The notes beneath the pieces were generated by a model. It was not told the DNA's origin, searched no databases, and was given only the letters and a program-made list of their open reading frames with translations. Below, in pieces: positions 1-6,089 of a stretch of 7,029 nt of DNA. A program made the position numbers and the translations under genes. Source of the stretch: CBDUQP01 sp965369385 (lineage in GTDB: Bacteria; Planctomycetota; Phycisphaerae; SM23-33). The stretch covers positions 1-7,029 of the forward strand of contig CBDUQP010000155.1 of the NCBI GenBank assembly GCA_965369385.1, read 5' to 3'. Each line of letters starts with the position of its first letter. Position 1 is the first letter of the stretch.

Positions 1-63
1 GCCCACGCCGGAACCGTGTTCATTGGTGATGCTTGGCGTATGTTCGCTGGCGGTATTAGGTAG
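1..63 (+). CDS. 3' end of an upstream gene, partial
   Basis: Frame 1 is open from the window edge to a TAG at 61-63 and gives about 20 residues ending in FAGGIR. The stretch HAGTVFIGDA loosely resembles the C-terminal G-x-x-F-x-x-D-G block that ends the next gene, so this may be the tail of another prepilin-like protein. The resemblance is short and weak. The stop lies 9 bases before the GTG start of the next gene, which fits a co-transcribed pair. The product cannot be named from this fragment. Confidence 0.35.
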   Translation, partial: AHAGTVFIGDAWRMFAGGIR

Positions 64-72
64 AAGACAGAA

Positions 73-720
73 GTGCATGAATTCAAGAAGATGATGAGCA
101 GCCGGACTCGCCGGGCGGTGGGGCGTTGCGGCTTTTCGCTTATTGAGCTGCTGGTAGTCATTGCGGTACTGGGAATCGTGTTCACGATCTTGGTGCCGCA
201 GTTGACTCGTGCGCAGGACTCTGCAAAGCTGGCTACCTGCAAGTCGAGGTTGCGGAATCTCGGTGTAGGCTTGCGTATGTATGCGACGGATAACAATGGG
301 AAGTTCCCCGTCAGCGAGTATCCGTGTAATCCTCATCTTGGGCTCATAGACTCGCTCGAAGGCAAGTATGTTACGAGCGTGGAGAACTTTTATTGTCCCA
401 ATCAGACGGATGATGAACTCGCTTTCACAGATGGTAATGTCCAGGCGGGCAGGATTGGCTATTTCTACTACTCTTGCGAGAAGGCGCCTACTTACAAGCT
501 CCACCCAGATACGAACAAGACGCTCCGCAATTTTGGCGGCGCGACACCGAACTGGCCGAGGCAGATCGATATTTCGATGGCCGAGGAGCTCTGGTTAATG
601 AGTGACATATGGTTCAGTGGCGTGCGGGCCCATCCTTTTGGAAAGAAAGGGATGAACTTTCTCCGCGTGGATGGTAGTGTAGGTTTTGTCGAAGGAAGCC
701 CAGCCAGCGTATTCAAGTAA
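73..720 (+). CDS. Prepilin-like (type II secretion/type IV pilin-like) protein with N-terminal methylation motif
   Basis: A 215-residue pseudopilin-like protein. A basic leader (residues 1-20, ending R-C-G) precedes FSLIELLVVIAVLG. This gives the prepilin peptidase site G20/F21, with Glu at mature position 5 and a hydrophobic helix at about 21-43. After it come a CKSRLRNLG block (56-64), M-Y-A-T-D-N-N-G-K-F-P (69-79), and a tail with H187 and DG at 200-201. That tail is close to the H-x9-DG ending of planctomycete/Lentisphaerota pilin-like proteins, but with 12 intervening residues. Family knowledge: such proteins are inserted in the inner membrane, processed by PilD-type peptidase and built into pseudopili, or displayed by unknown routes. 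The start is GTG at 73; in-frame ATGs at 91 and 94 would give a shorter leader and no ribosome site clearly decides. Its stop overlaps the next start by one base (TAATG). No functional link to Moco synthesis is apparent. Confidence 0.85.
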   Translation: MHEFKKMMSSRTRRAVGRCGFSLIELLVVIAVLGIVFTILVPQLTRAQDSAKLATCKSRLRNLGVGLRMYATDNNGKFPVSEYPCNPHLGLIDSLEGKYVTSVENFYCPNQTDDELAFTDGNVQAGRIGYFYYSCEKAPTYKLHPDTNKTLRNFGGATPNWPRQIDISMAEELWLMSDIWFSGVRAHPFGKKGMNFLRVDGSVGFVEGSPASVFK

Positions 721-1451
721 TGCAAATCATGAAGACATATCTGATAGGTATCGATGATACGGATAACGCCACCAGCCGCGGTACCGGGCATCTGGCGCGA
801 CAACTTGCCAAGGAGCTGAAAGCCCGTGGCGCCAAGCCGCTCAGTATCACTCGGCATCAACTGCTTGTCGATCCGCGCATTCCCTACACCTCGCACAATA
901 GCGGAGCGTGCATCGCGGTGGAATCTCCCGATGGTCCGGATGCTCTGGCGTTTGCGTTTGATTACGTGCAGGATAGCTCGGCGGAGGGTTCGGATCCGGG
1001 CGTGTGCGTGATCGCGGCCGATGATGTGCCCGAAGAGATTATGGAATTCGGACGGTCCGCCACTTCGGAAGTGCTCGAAATGGATGACGCGATCAGCCTT
1101 GCAGGCCGACTTGGCATAAGGCTGCGGCCGCTGGGGGGGACGGGCCTTGGCGTGATTGGGGCGCTTGGTTCTGTGGGCCTTCGCACATGGGGGAACGAAG
1201 GCCGGTTCATCCACTTGCCCGGGCTTCGGAAGATCCCGGACAAGGCCGCGAGCGAAGATATAACCAAGCTGGGAATAGAACTGGATTATCGCGGGGCAGC
1301 GAGAAAGCCCGCAGATACGGACGTGTATGAAACTTTTGGCTGGGTGAGGCCGCGACTGGTGGCCGGCCGGCCCGTCTTGCCCGTTGAATGGAATGAGGAA
1401 TACGATGCCTGGATCATTATTTATAGACAAAAAAGCCGACCGCTGGAGTGA
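720..1451 (+). CDS. TiaS-like GIDDTD-domain protein (COG1571-type N-terminal region)
   Basis: A 243-residue protein opening with YLIGIDDTDN (residues 7-16) and GTGHLA (21-26). The GIDDTD motif is the signature of the nucleotide-binding kinase-like domain of archaeal TiaS, which uses ATP to attach agmatine to C34 of tRNA-Ile2. The stretch R45 to E68, with PRIP, TSHNSG and CIAVE, resembles the TiaS N-P-x-I-P-x-K-T-R-G-N-A block, and GLGVIGALGSVGLR (142-155) resembles its RGLIGAL region. Archaeal TiaS is about 420 residues; the C-terminal OB-fold and zinc ribbon that handle tRNA are absent here, so tRNA modification is unlikely. Bacteria normally use TilS for that job. The gene leads the Moco block and is coupled to it by a long overlap with the next gene, so an ATP-dependent step in cofactor or metal metabolism is an inference. 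Start is ATG 720 or, closer to the domain, ATG 729; neither has a clear Shine-Dalgarno. Confidence 0.75.
   Translation: MQIMKTYLIGIDDTDNATSRGTGHLARQLAKELKARGAKPLSITRHQLLVDPRIPYTSHNSGACIAVESPDGPDALAFAFDYVQDSSAEGSDPGVCVIAADDVPEEIMEFGRSATSEVLEMDDAISLAGRLGIRLRPLGGTGLGVIGALGSVGLRTWGNEGRFIHLPGLRKIPDKAASEDITKLGIELDYRGAARKPADTDVYETFGWVRPRLVAGRPVLPVEWNEEYDAWIIIYRQKSRPLE
1395..1400 (+). promoter_or_regulatory. Ribosome binding site deciding the membrane-protein start
   Basis: GAGGAA lies four bases before the ATG at 1405. It favours this start over the TTG at 1384 and the ATG at 1393 in the same frame. The site is inside the coding region of the upstream TiaS-like gene. Confidence 0.6.
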
Positions 1452-2022
1452 GGCGTTCACCGGCGCTCAAGCGAGAAACCTCGTCGGATGCATGGCCGTG
1501 GGCGTGGTGGCGGGCTTGGTGCTGTCTCATGTGAGATTGAACCTGGGTATGCCCGGGCACAAGGCGATCTTCTGGATCATTCCTATCGTGGTTGCTCGTT
1601 TCGGTTTTCCCAATCGCGTGGGGGCGACATCCGGTGCGTTTACAGCGGCGGTTACATCCATGATGTTCGGCGGGCATCTCGCCGGCGGATGGCTGTGGGT
1701 TCCGCTGGTGGCACTGGCGGGGTTCGTGATAGATGTTGCGGCACTGTGGATCAGCCAGAAGCAGTTGCACTGGAGCTTGGCGATCGTGCTGGTAGGGTTG
1801 GCGGGCATGGGAGCTAACTTCATATGTTCGATCAAGCGGATGATGACTCCCGCCCGCAATATTCACATGTTCATGGGGCTGGAAGGTCAGCTTGCGGCGA
1901 CAGTGTCATATCTGTGTTTCGGCCTGGCGGCAGGCATTGCCGGAGCAATAATCGCAGTGGCGGGCAAGAAGGTTGCTTCGAAGTTGAAGAAGGATCAAAG
2001 TGCGGCCGAACTCGGACAATAG
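1405..2022 (+). CDS. Six-helix integral membrane protein, possible small-molecule transporter component
   Basis: A 205-residue hydrophobic protein. Counting from ATG 1405, predicted membrane segments lie near residues 25-44, 50-68, 72-90, 95-116, 122-142 and 163-188, with basic loops (KRM near 144) and a lysine-rich tail (KKVASKLKKD) expected in the cytoplasm. A P-G-H-K-A-I-F-W motif precedes helix 2. Size and helix number fit the S-component class of ECF vitamin/metal transporters, but I see no diagnostic signature, so this is only one possibility. The start at 1405 has GAGGAA upstream and overlaps the TiaS-like gene by 47 bases; in-frame TTG 1384 is an alternative. It is coupled on both sides to the TiaS-like and MobB-like genes, so transport of a precursor, oxyanion or pterin linked to Moco is plausible but unproven. 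Confidence 0.75.
   Translation: MPGSLFIDKKADRWSEAFTGAQARNLVGCMAVGVVAGLVLSHVRLNLGMPGHKAIFWIIPIVVARFGFPNRVGATSGAFTAAVTSMMFGGHLAGGWLWVPLVALAGFVIDVAALWISQKQLHWSLAIVLVGLAGMGANFICSIKRMMTPARNIHMFMGLEGQLAATVSYLCFGLAAGIAGAIIAVAGKKVASKLKKDQSAAELGQ
1989..1994 (+). promoter_or_regulatory. Ribosome binding site deciding a GTG start
   Basis: GAAGGA with a five-base spacer precedes GTG at 2000. It supports that non-ATG start for the P-loop protein over the in-frame ATGs at 2042 and 2048. It sits within the 3' end of the membrane-protein gene. Confidence 0.6.
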
Positions 2023-2623
2023 CACTATCGACGCGGGCGGCATGCTGATGGTGGCGGCCGGCCAGCGAAATATCGGCAAGACCCAACTGGCGTGTGCGAT
2101 CATAAAGAGATTCGCCGCAAGAGCGAGTATCATCGGGATAAAGGTAACGGTGGTTTCAGAGGCTCGCGGCGGTTTTCATGATGTGGCTGGCGTTCTGGTT
2201 GACACGAATGCCCCGGATAACACAGGAAAGCCCGTCTACCTGATCAGCGAGGAAACTGATCCGAGTTCGTCGAAGGATAGTTCGCGCATGCTGGCGGCCG
2301 GCGCTGAACGGGTATTCTGGATGCAGGTCAAGGAAGACTGCCTGGAAGCGGGCGCGGCGGCTTTGTTCGATAGCATTGGCGAGGACGCCGTCACGGTGTG
2401 CGAGTCGAATCGGTTGCGACTTGAGGTCACGCCGGGCGTGTTCCTGATGGTTCAGGAAGAGGAAGCAACCGAGGTGAAACCGTCGGCCAGCGCGGTCGAG
2501 AGATTCGCCGACAGGATTGTTCGTTCGGACGAGAGATGTTTTGAGGAAGTTATCGAGGAGCTGGAATTGATCGATGGCAAGTGGAAGCTCACGGGCGCCG
2601 CAGATAGTGACGGGTTGCAATGA
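2000..2623 (+). CDS. MobB-like P-loop nucleotide-binding protein
   Basis: A 207-residue protein with a Walker A motif GQRNIGKT at residues 21-28, followed by a helix and the strand IGIKVTVV (45-52). E-T-D-P-S-S-S-K-D-S-S-R-M-L-A-A-G-A (85-102) matches the MobB layout D-x-P-G-K-D-S/T-x-x-x-x-x-A-G-A. A strand ending VTVCESNRL (131-139) sits where MobB has its V-E-G-F segment, and PGVFLMV follows. MobB is a GTP-binding adaptor that assists MobA in making the guanine dinucleotide cofactor. This protein departs from MobB: the K-x-x-H-H region is replaced by a glycine/aspartate-rich insertion (56-80), and the VEGxK motif is ESNR. It may be a distinct P-loop family. The C-terminal 40 residues are acidic. 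It overlaps the membrane gene by 23 bases and moeA by 4 (ATGA), so it is translated with them. No mobA is present in the window. Confidence 0.7.
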   Translation: MRPNSDNSTIDAGGMLMVAAGQRNIGKTQLACAIIKRFAARASIIGIKVTVVSEARGGFHDVAGVLVDTNAPDNTGKPVYLISEETDPSSSKDSSRMLAAGAERVFWMQVKEDCLEAGAAALFDSIGEDAVTVCESNRLRLEVTPGVFLMVQEEEATEVKPSASAVERFADRIVRSDERCFEEVIEELELIDGKWKLTGAADSDGLQ

Positions 2624-3795
2624 TAACATTTGACCAAGCCTTTGAAATAGTGATGAATCACGCTCGCCGCCTTGAAGGCGAAGCGGTGGATATTGACAGT
2701 GCGCTGGGCAGGGTGTTGGCGGAGGATGTTCTGTCTGACATGGACATGCCGCCTTTTAACAAGTCTGCCATGGACGGCTACGCCTGCCGCCGGGCAGACC
2801 TGGCGAGTGAGCTTGAGATTATCGATGTCATACCTGCCGGCAAAGTGTCGCAAAAGACGGTCGGGGCGAATCAGTGTTGCAGGATCATGACGGGCGCAAA
2901 GGTTCCCACGGGGGCTGACTGTGTGATAATGCAGGAGTTCATCGATAAGACTTCTGGCAGTACGATTCGATTCGTCGGTGCAGAGACGGCTGACAACATC
3001 TGCCTGGCGGGTGAGGACTTTGCAAGGGGGCAGGTGGTTCTTGCCAAGGGCAGCCTCATCAAGCCTGCGGACATGGCTGTGCTCGCATCGGTTGGGTGCG
3101 TTACGCCGAATGTGTGTCGGCAGGTGCGGGTGGGCATAATCGCGACGGGTGATGAACTGGTCGAACCGTCGGCAACTCCCGCGGCCGGCCAGATACGGAA
3201 TTCCAACAGCCATCAACTGGTAGCCCAAGTGCAGCAGGCCGGTGGTGTGCCATGCTACTACGGTATCGCCAGAGACACCGAGGGCGATATCGATTCGGTC
3301 GTCAAGCGGGCGATCAGCGAGAACGATGTTGTTCTGATATCGGGCGGCGTTTCGGTGGGTGAGTTCGATTTGGTGCCGGGAATACTGCAAGCAAACGGTA
3401 TAGATCTGGTGTTTGAGAAGATCGCAATCAAGCCGGGCAAGCCCACGGTGTTTGGTGTATCGGACGATGTGTTCTGTTTCGGCCTGCCGGGTAACCCGGT
3501 TTCCACATATGTATTGTTCGAACTGCTGGTGCGGGCGTTTCTGTCGAAGATGATGGGGCATGAGTATGTCTGCAGGACGGTGCCCATGCGTCTGACGAAG
3601 GAGATTAGCCGAAAACGCAACGAGCGGCCGAGCTGGATTCCGGTGGTTATGAATGCTGATGGTGGCGTGGAGAAGGTGAGTTATCACGGGTCTGCCCACA
3701 TAAACGCGCTGAGCATCGCCGACGGGCTGATTTGCATCCCGGTCGGCGTTTCCCGAATCGACGCCCAGAGTACTGTCAATGTTAGACTGCTTTAA
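2620..3795 (+). CDS. moeA: Molybdopterin molybdenumtransferase MoeA
   Basis: A 391-residue MoeA, close to the usual length of about 400. MoeA binds adenylylated molybdopterin and, with molybdate, releases AMP while inserting the metal; it acts in the cytoplasm as a dimer. Visible signatures are PPFNKSAMDGYA (44-55), the R-I-M-T-G-A-x-x-P-x-G-A-D block (88-100), IATGDELV (174-181), G-x-I-R-N-S-N (190-196), GGVSVGEFD (242-250), KIAIKPGKPTVFG (267-279) and FGLPGNPVS (287-295). The C-terminal domain ends with a G-S-A-H-I-N-A-L-S-I-A-D-G-L segment (357-370). The ATG shares bases with the stop of the P-loop gene, and its 3' end overlaps moaA by 17 bases. Whether it handles molybdenum or tungsten cannot be told from sequence. 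I see no truncation or missing motif. Confidence 0.95.
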   Translation: MITFDQAFEIVMNHARRLEGEAVDIDSALGRVLAEDVLSDMDMPPFNKSAMDGYACRRADLASELEIIDVIPAGKVSQKTVGANQCCRIMTGAKVPTGADCVIMQEFIDKTSGSTIRFVGAETADNICLAGEDFARGQVVLAKGSLIKPADMAVLASVGCVTPNVCRQVRVGIIATGDELVEPSATPAAGQIRNSNSHQLVAQVQQAGGVPCYYGIARDTEGDIDSVVKRAISENDVVLISGGVSVGEFDLVPGILQANGIDLVFEKIAIKPGKPTVFGVSDDVFCFGLPGNPVSTYVLFELLVRAFLSKMMGHEYVCRTVPMRLTKEISRKRNERPSWIPVVMNADGGVEKVSYHGSAHINALSIADGLICIPVGVSRIDAQSTVNVRLL

Positions 3796-4579
3796 CAGAC
3801 GAATACATTATCTCCGCATCTCGGTTACCGATCGGTGCAACCTGCGATGCGAGTATTGCATGCCGGAAGACGGCGTGCCGCTGGTCGATCATGCCAGCAT
3901 CCTCTCGTTCGAGAAAATTTGCGAGATAACCCGAACCGCAGTCTCGATGGGGATCGACAAGATCCGCGTAACCGGCGGCGAGCCGCTGGTCCGCAGGAAT
4001 ATCGTTGAGCTGGTGAAGATGCTTTCGGAGATCGATGGCATTGAAGACCTGTCGATGACCACCAATGGCAGCCGCCTCGCCGAGTTTGCCGAGCCGCTTG
4101 CGAAGGCCGGCCTTAAGCGAATTAACATCAGTCTCGATGCGATTAACCCCGAGCGTTACAAGCAAATCACGCGAGTTGGCGATGTGAACGATGTGCTCGC
4201 TGGTGTGCGGGCAGCGATGACGGCCGGTATGAATCCGATCAAGCTCAATTGCGTGATTACCGAATCGCTGGACGAACCGGACGCGGCCGATGTTGCACGA
4301 TTCGCCGAAGAGAACGGTTTGCAGGTTCGCTTCATCCGCCGGATGGACATGGCCGTTGGCGAATTCTGGCCTATCGTCGGCGGGATCGGCGGCGACTGTG
4401 CCCAATGTAACCGCCTGCGACTGTCAAGCCGGGGAATGCTGTATCCGTGCCTGTTCAGCGAGATGTCATTTGATGTGAGAAAGCTCGGCGCGGCCGAGGC
4501 GATAAAGCAGGCTGTTCAGGCCAAGCCCGAGGCAGGCGATAGAAATAGCGCCGGGCGTTTCTACAATGTTGGAGGCTAG
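3779..4579 (+). CDS. moaA: GTP 3',8-cyclase MoaA, internally shortened
   Basis: A radical-SAM enzyme that starts Moco synthesis by converting GTP to 3',8-cyclo-7,8-dihydro-GTP. The N-terminal cluster motif is C20-x3-C24-x2-C27 within SVTDRCNLRCEYC, and the SAM-binding GGEP is at 66-69. The C-terminal cluster motif is C207-x2-C210-x13-C224, with the substrate-binding NRLRL after C210. The protein ends in the conserved Gly-Gly (265-266) needed for activity. Basic residues known to bind GTP in family structures have counterparts at R13, K61, K155, R184, R212 and R214. At 266 residues it is clearly shorter than the usual 320-340. About 45 residues are missing between VRFIRRMD (183-190) and GEFWPIV (194-200), and the tail after C224 is also short. 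The reading frame is intact, so this is a compact form rather than a frameshift. Start ATG 3779 fits the usual short lead into R-x-I-x-Y-L-R-I-S-V-T-D-R-C and overlaps moeA. Confidence 0.93.
   Translation: MLDCFNRRIHYLRISVTDRCNLRCEYCMPEDGVPLVDHASILSFEKICEITRTAVSMGIDKIRVTGGEPLVRRNIVELVKMLSEIDGIEDLSMTTNGSRLAEFAEPLAKAGLKRINISLDAINPERYKQITRVGDVNDVLAGVRAAMTAGMNPIKLNCVITESLDEPDAADVARFAEENGLQVRFIRRMDMAVGEFWPIVGGIGGDCAQCNRLRLSSRGMLYPCLFSEMSFDVRKLGAAEAIKQAVQAKPEAGDRNSAGRFYNVGG
4571..4575 (+). promoter_or_regulatory. Ribosome binding site of moaC
   Basis: GGAGG with an eight-base spacer to ATG 4584 is the strongest Shine-Dalgarno in the operon. It decides the moaC start in favour of 4584 rather than the in-frame ATG at 4566, which would place the site inside the gene. 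Confidence 0.75.
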
Positions 4580-4583
4580 AAAA

Positions 4584-5033
4584 ATGGAATTCAGTCATCT
4601 GGATGAAAGTGGACGCGTGTCGATGGTAGACGTCAGTGCCAAGAAGACGCAGTTGCGCGTGGCGAAGGCCAGCGGCAGCATAAAACTGGACGATTCGACG
4701 CTTCGGCTTATCGAAGAGAACAAGATCGCCAAGGGCAGTGTCCTGACGATAGCGGAGATCGCCGGCATCCAAGCCGCCAAGCGAACCAGTGAACTCATCC
4801 CGCTCTGCCATCCTCTGCAACTGACGAAGGTGGATGTGAAGGCCAGCGTTGGGGACAAATGCGTGGCGGTGGAAAGCAAGGCCGTCTGCGTGGGGCAGAC
4901 CGGCGTCGAGATGGAAGCCCTGACCGCTGTCAGTGTAGCTTTGCTCACCATCTACGATATGTGCAAAGCCGTCGACAAGAACATGGTAATCCAGAACGTT
5001 GAACTGATCGAGAAGACCAAGAATGACATCTGA
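4584..5033 (+). CDS. moaC: Cyclic pyranopterin monophosphate synthase MoaC
   Basis: A 149-residue MoaC, which converts the MoaA product to cyclic pyranopterin monophosphate and forms a hexamer in the cytoplasm. It has SMVDVSAK (13-20), AGIQAAKRTSELIPLCHPL (60-78), TGVEMEALTAVSVALLTIYDMCKAVDK (106-132, interrupted here only by family-typical variation) and expected catalytic Lys50 and Lys132 with Asp125/Asp131 nearby. Start ATG 4584 has GGAGG upstream; the longer frame from 4566 adds six residues and is less likely. The gene begins four bases after the moaA stop and overlaps the next gene by 11 bases. Oddity: most MoaC proteins end with a K-x-G-G-K-S-G-type tail, whereas this one ends EKTKNDI, so the terminal glycine-rich motif is absent. 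Confidence 0.95.
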   Translation: MEFSHLDESGRVSMVDVSAKKTQLRVAKASGSIKLDDSTLRLIEENKIAKGSVLTIAEIAGIQAAKRTSELIPLCHPLQLTKVDVKASVGDKCVAVESKAVCVGQTGVEMEALTAVSVALLTIYDMCKAVDKNMVIQNVELIEKTKNDI

Positions 5034-5976
5034 CGATACGAAGACCAAAGACATCAAAGTAGTTTCAGTCAATATCTCAGTCGAAAAGGGCACGGTGAAG
5101 AAGCCCGTCGGCGAGATCCAGATCGACGAGACGGGAATCGTCGGCGATGCTCACGCGGGCAAATGGCATCGGCAGATTAGCATTCTCGCACAGGAGAGTA
5201 TCGACCACTTCGCAGCCGAGGCTGGCAGGGAGATAGGTCCGGGCGAATTCGCTGAGAATTTTTCCACTATCGGCTTGGACCTCAGCGGCGTGGGGGTGTT
5301 GGACAGGTTCCAGATAGGTGATGTGGAACTTGAAGTGACGCAGATTGGCAAGAAGTGTCACGGTGACGGCTGCGCGATTTACAGGGAAGTCGGCAAATGC
5401 GTGATGCCGAAAGAGGGCATTTTCTGCCGGGTTATCAAGACCGGAAGAATCGCCGCAGGTGATGTGGTGACTTACATGCCCAGGGCTCTTCGCATTATGG
5501 TTATCACGTTGAGTGACCGGGCCAGCAGCGGCGAGTATGCTGACAAGAGTGGGCCGCGAATAACGGAATTGCTTGGCGAGCATTTTAAGGATACCCGCTG
5601 GAAGCCGGAGATAAGTAACCTGCTGATAGCCGACGATAGTGAGCGATTGACGAAGGAACTAAAGGGTGCTCTCGCAGACGGCGTCGACGTTATCATAACC
5701 ACCGGCGGCACGGGAATAGGCCCGCGCGACGTGACGCCGGATGTGGTGCTGTCACTGGCGGACAAGGTCATTCCGGGGATCATGGAGAGCGTTCGCGTCA
5801 AGTTCGGAGCTGACAAACCCAACGCGCTATTGAGCCGATCGGTGGCAGCCGTCTGCGGCCGGAGTCTGGTTTACGTACTTCCCGGCAGCGTAAAGGCAGT
5901 CCAGGAATACACCGGCGAGATCCTCAAGACGATGGAACACTGCATCTTCATGCTAAACGAGCTTGACGTGCATTAG
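5023..5976 (+). CDS. MOSC domain-MogA/MoaB fusion protein (molybdopterin adenylyltransferase)
   Basis: A 317-residue two-domain protein. Residues about 11-152 form a MOSC domain: TGIVGDAHAG (37-46), ISILAQESID (52-61), GEFAENFSTIGLDL (74-87), the cysteine-rich stretch GKKCHGDGCAIY (109-120), C126 and MPKEGIFCRV (128-137). Residues about 155-315 form a MogA/MoaB domain with ITLSDRASSGEY (161-172), the signature TTGGTGIGPRDVTPD (226-240), PGIMESVR (251-258) and VLPGS (285-289). MogA adenylylates molybdopterin to prepare it for MoeA. MOSC domains occur in Moco sulfurase C-termini and related proteins, where they are thought to bind or carry sulfur or cofactor. Fusions of the two are known in several anaerobic bacteria. 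One interpretation is a protein that passes cofactor between domains. The linker YMPRA (151-155) is very short. It is the last gene of the block; ATG 5023 overlaps moaC and has only a weak GAGAAG upstream. Confidence 0.92.
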   Translation: MTSDDTKTKDIKVVSVNISVEKGTVKKPVGEIQIDETGIVGDAHAGKWHRQISILAQESIDHFAAEAGREIGPGEFAENFSTIGLDLSGVGVLDRFQIGDVELEVTQIGKKCHGDGCAIYREVGKCVMPKEGIFCRVIKTGRIAAGDVVTYMPRALRIMVITLSDRASSGEYADKSGPRITELLGEHFKDTRWKPEISNLLIADDSERLTKELKGALADGVDVIITTGGTGIGPRDVTPDVVLSLADKVIPGIMESVRVKFGADKPNALLSRSVAAVCGRSLVYVLPGSVKAVQEYTGEILKTMEHCIFMLNELDVH

Positions 5977-5993
5977 CGAAATACGGGTATCAC

Positions 5994-6060
5994 GCAAAAT
6001 CGGGGACAGGCACGTGCGCTACGCCTTCGGCTTCGCTTCTTGAGCCAGACCCCATTTTGC
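5994..6060. repeat. Palindromic intergenic repeat, unit A (REP-like)
   Basis: The left arm GCAAAATCGGGGACA (5994-6008) pairs with GACCCCATTTTGC (6048-6060) except for one extra C and the innermost bases. Inside lies a 24-base segment at 6019-6042 that recurs at 6127-6150 with a single mismatch. GGGGACAGGCAC at 6002-6013 resembles palindromes linked to IS200-like REP-associated transposases in other genomes; that link comes from memory. It lies between convergent genes and could fold into a hairpin that ends transcription. No transposase is present. Confidence 0.65.
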
Positions 6061-6089
6061 TCCGCTTTTCGCGTCCTTCGCGTCTGACC

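Noticed and set aside
1..72. Moco riboswitch or promoter for the operon
   Set aside because: There are only 72 bases before the first gene, most of them apparently coding, and no riboswitch-like structure was recognised. Any promoter probably lies outside the window.
492..1460. A 322-residue open frame on the minus strand
   Set aside because: It is antisense to the end of the prepilin gene and the whole TiaS-like gene and has no coherent domain or ribosome site.
2452..3699. A 415-residue open frame on the minus strand
   Set aside because: It lies opposite moeA, which has all family motifs. The minus-strand product is His/Arg-rich with no recognisable domain, as expected of a shadow frame in GC-rich DNA.
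4360..4400. Possible frameshift or pseudogene in moaA
   Set aside because: The residues on both sides of the missing segment are in the same frame, and the cluster motifs and C-terminal Gly-Gly are intact, so an in-frame compact form fits better.
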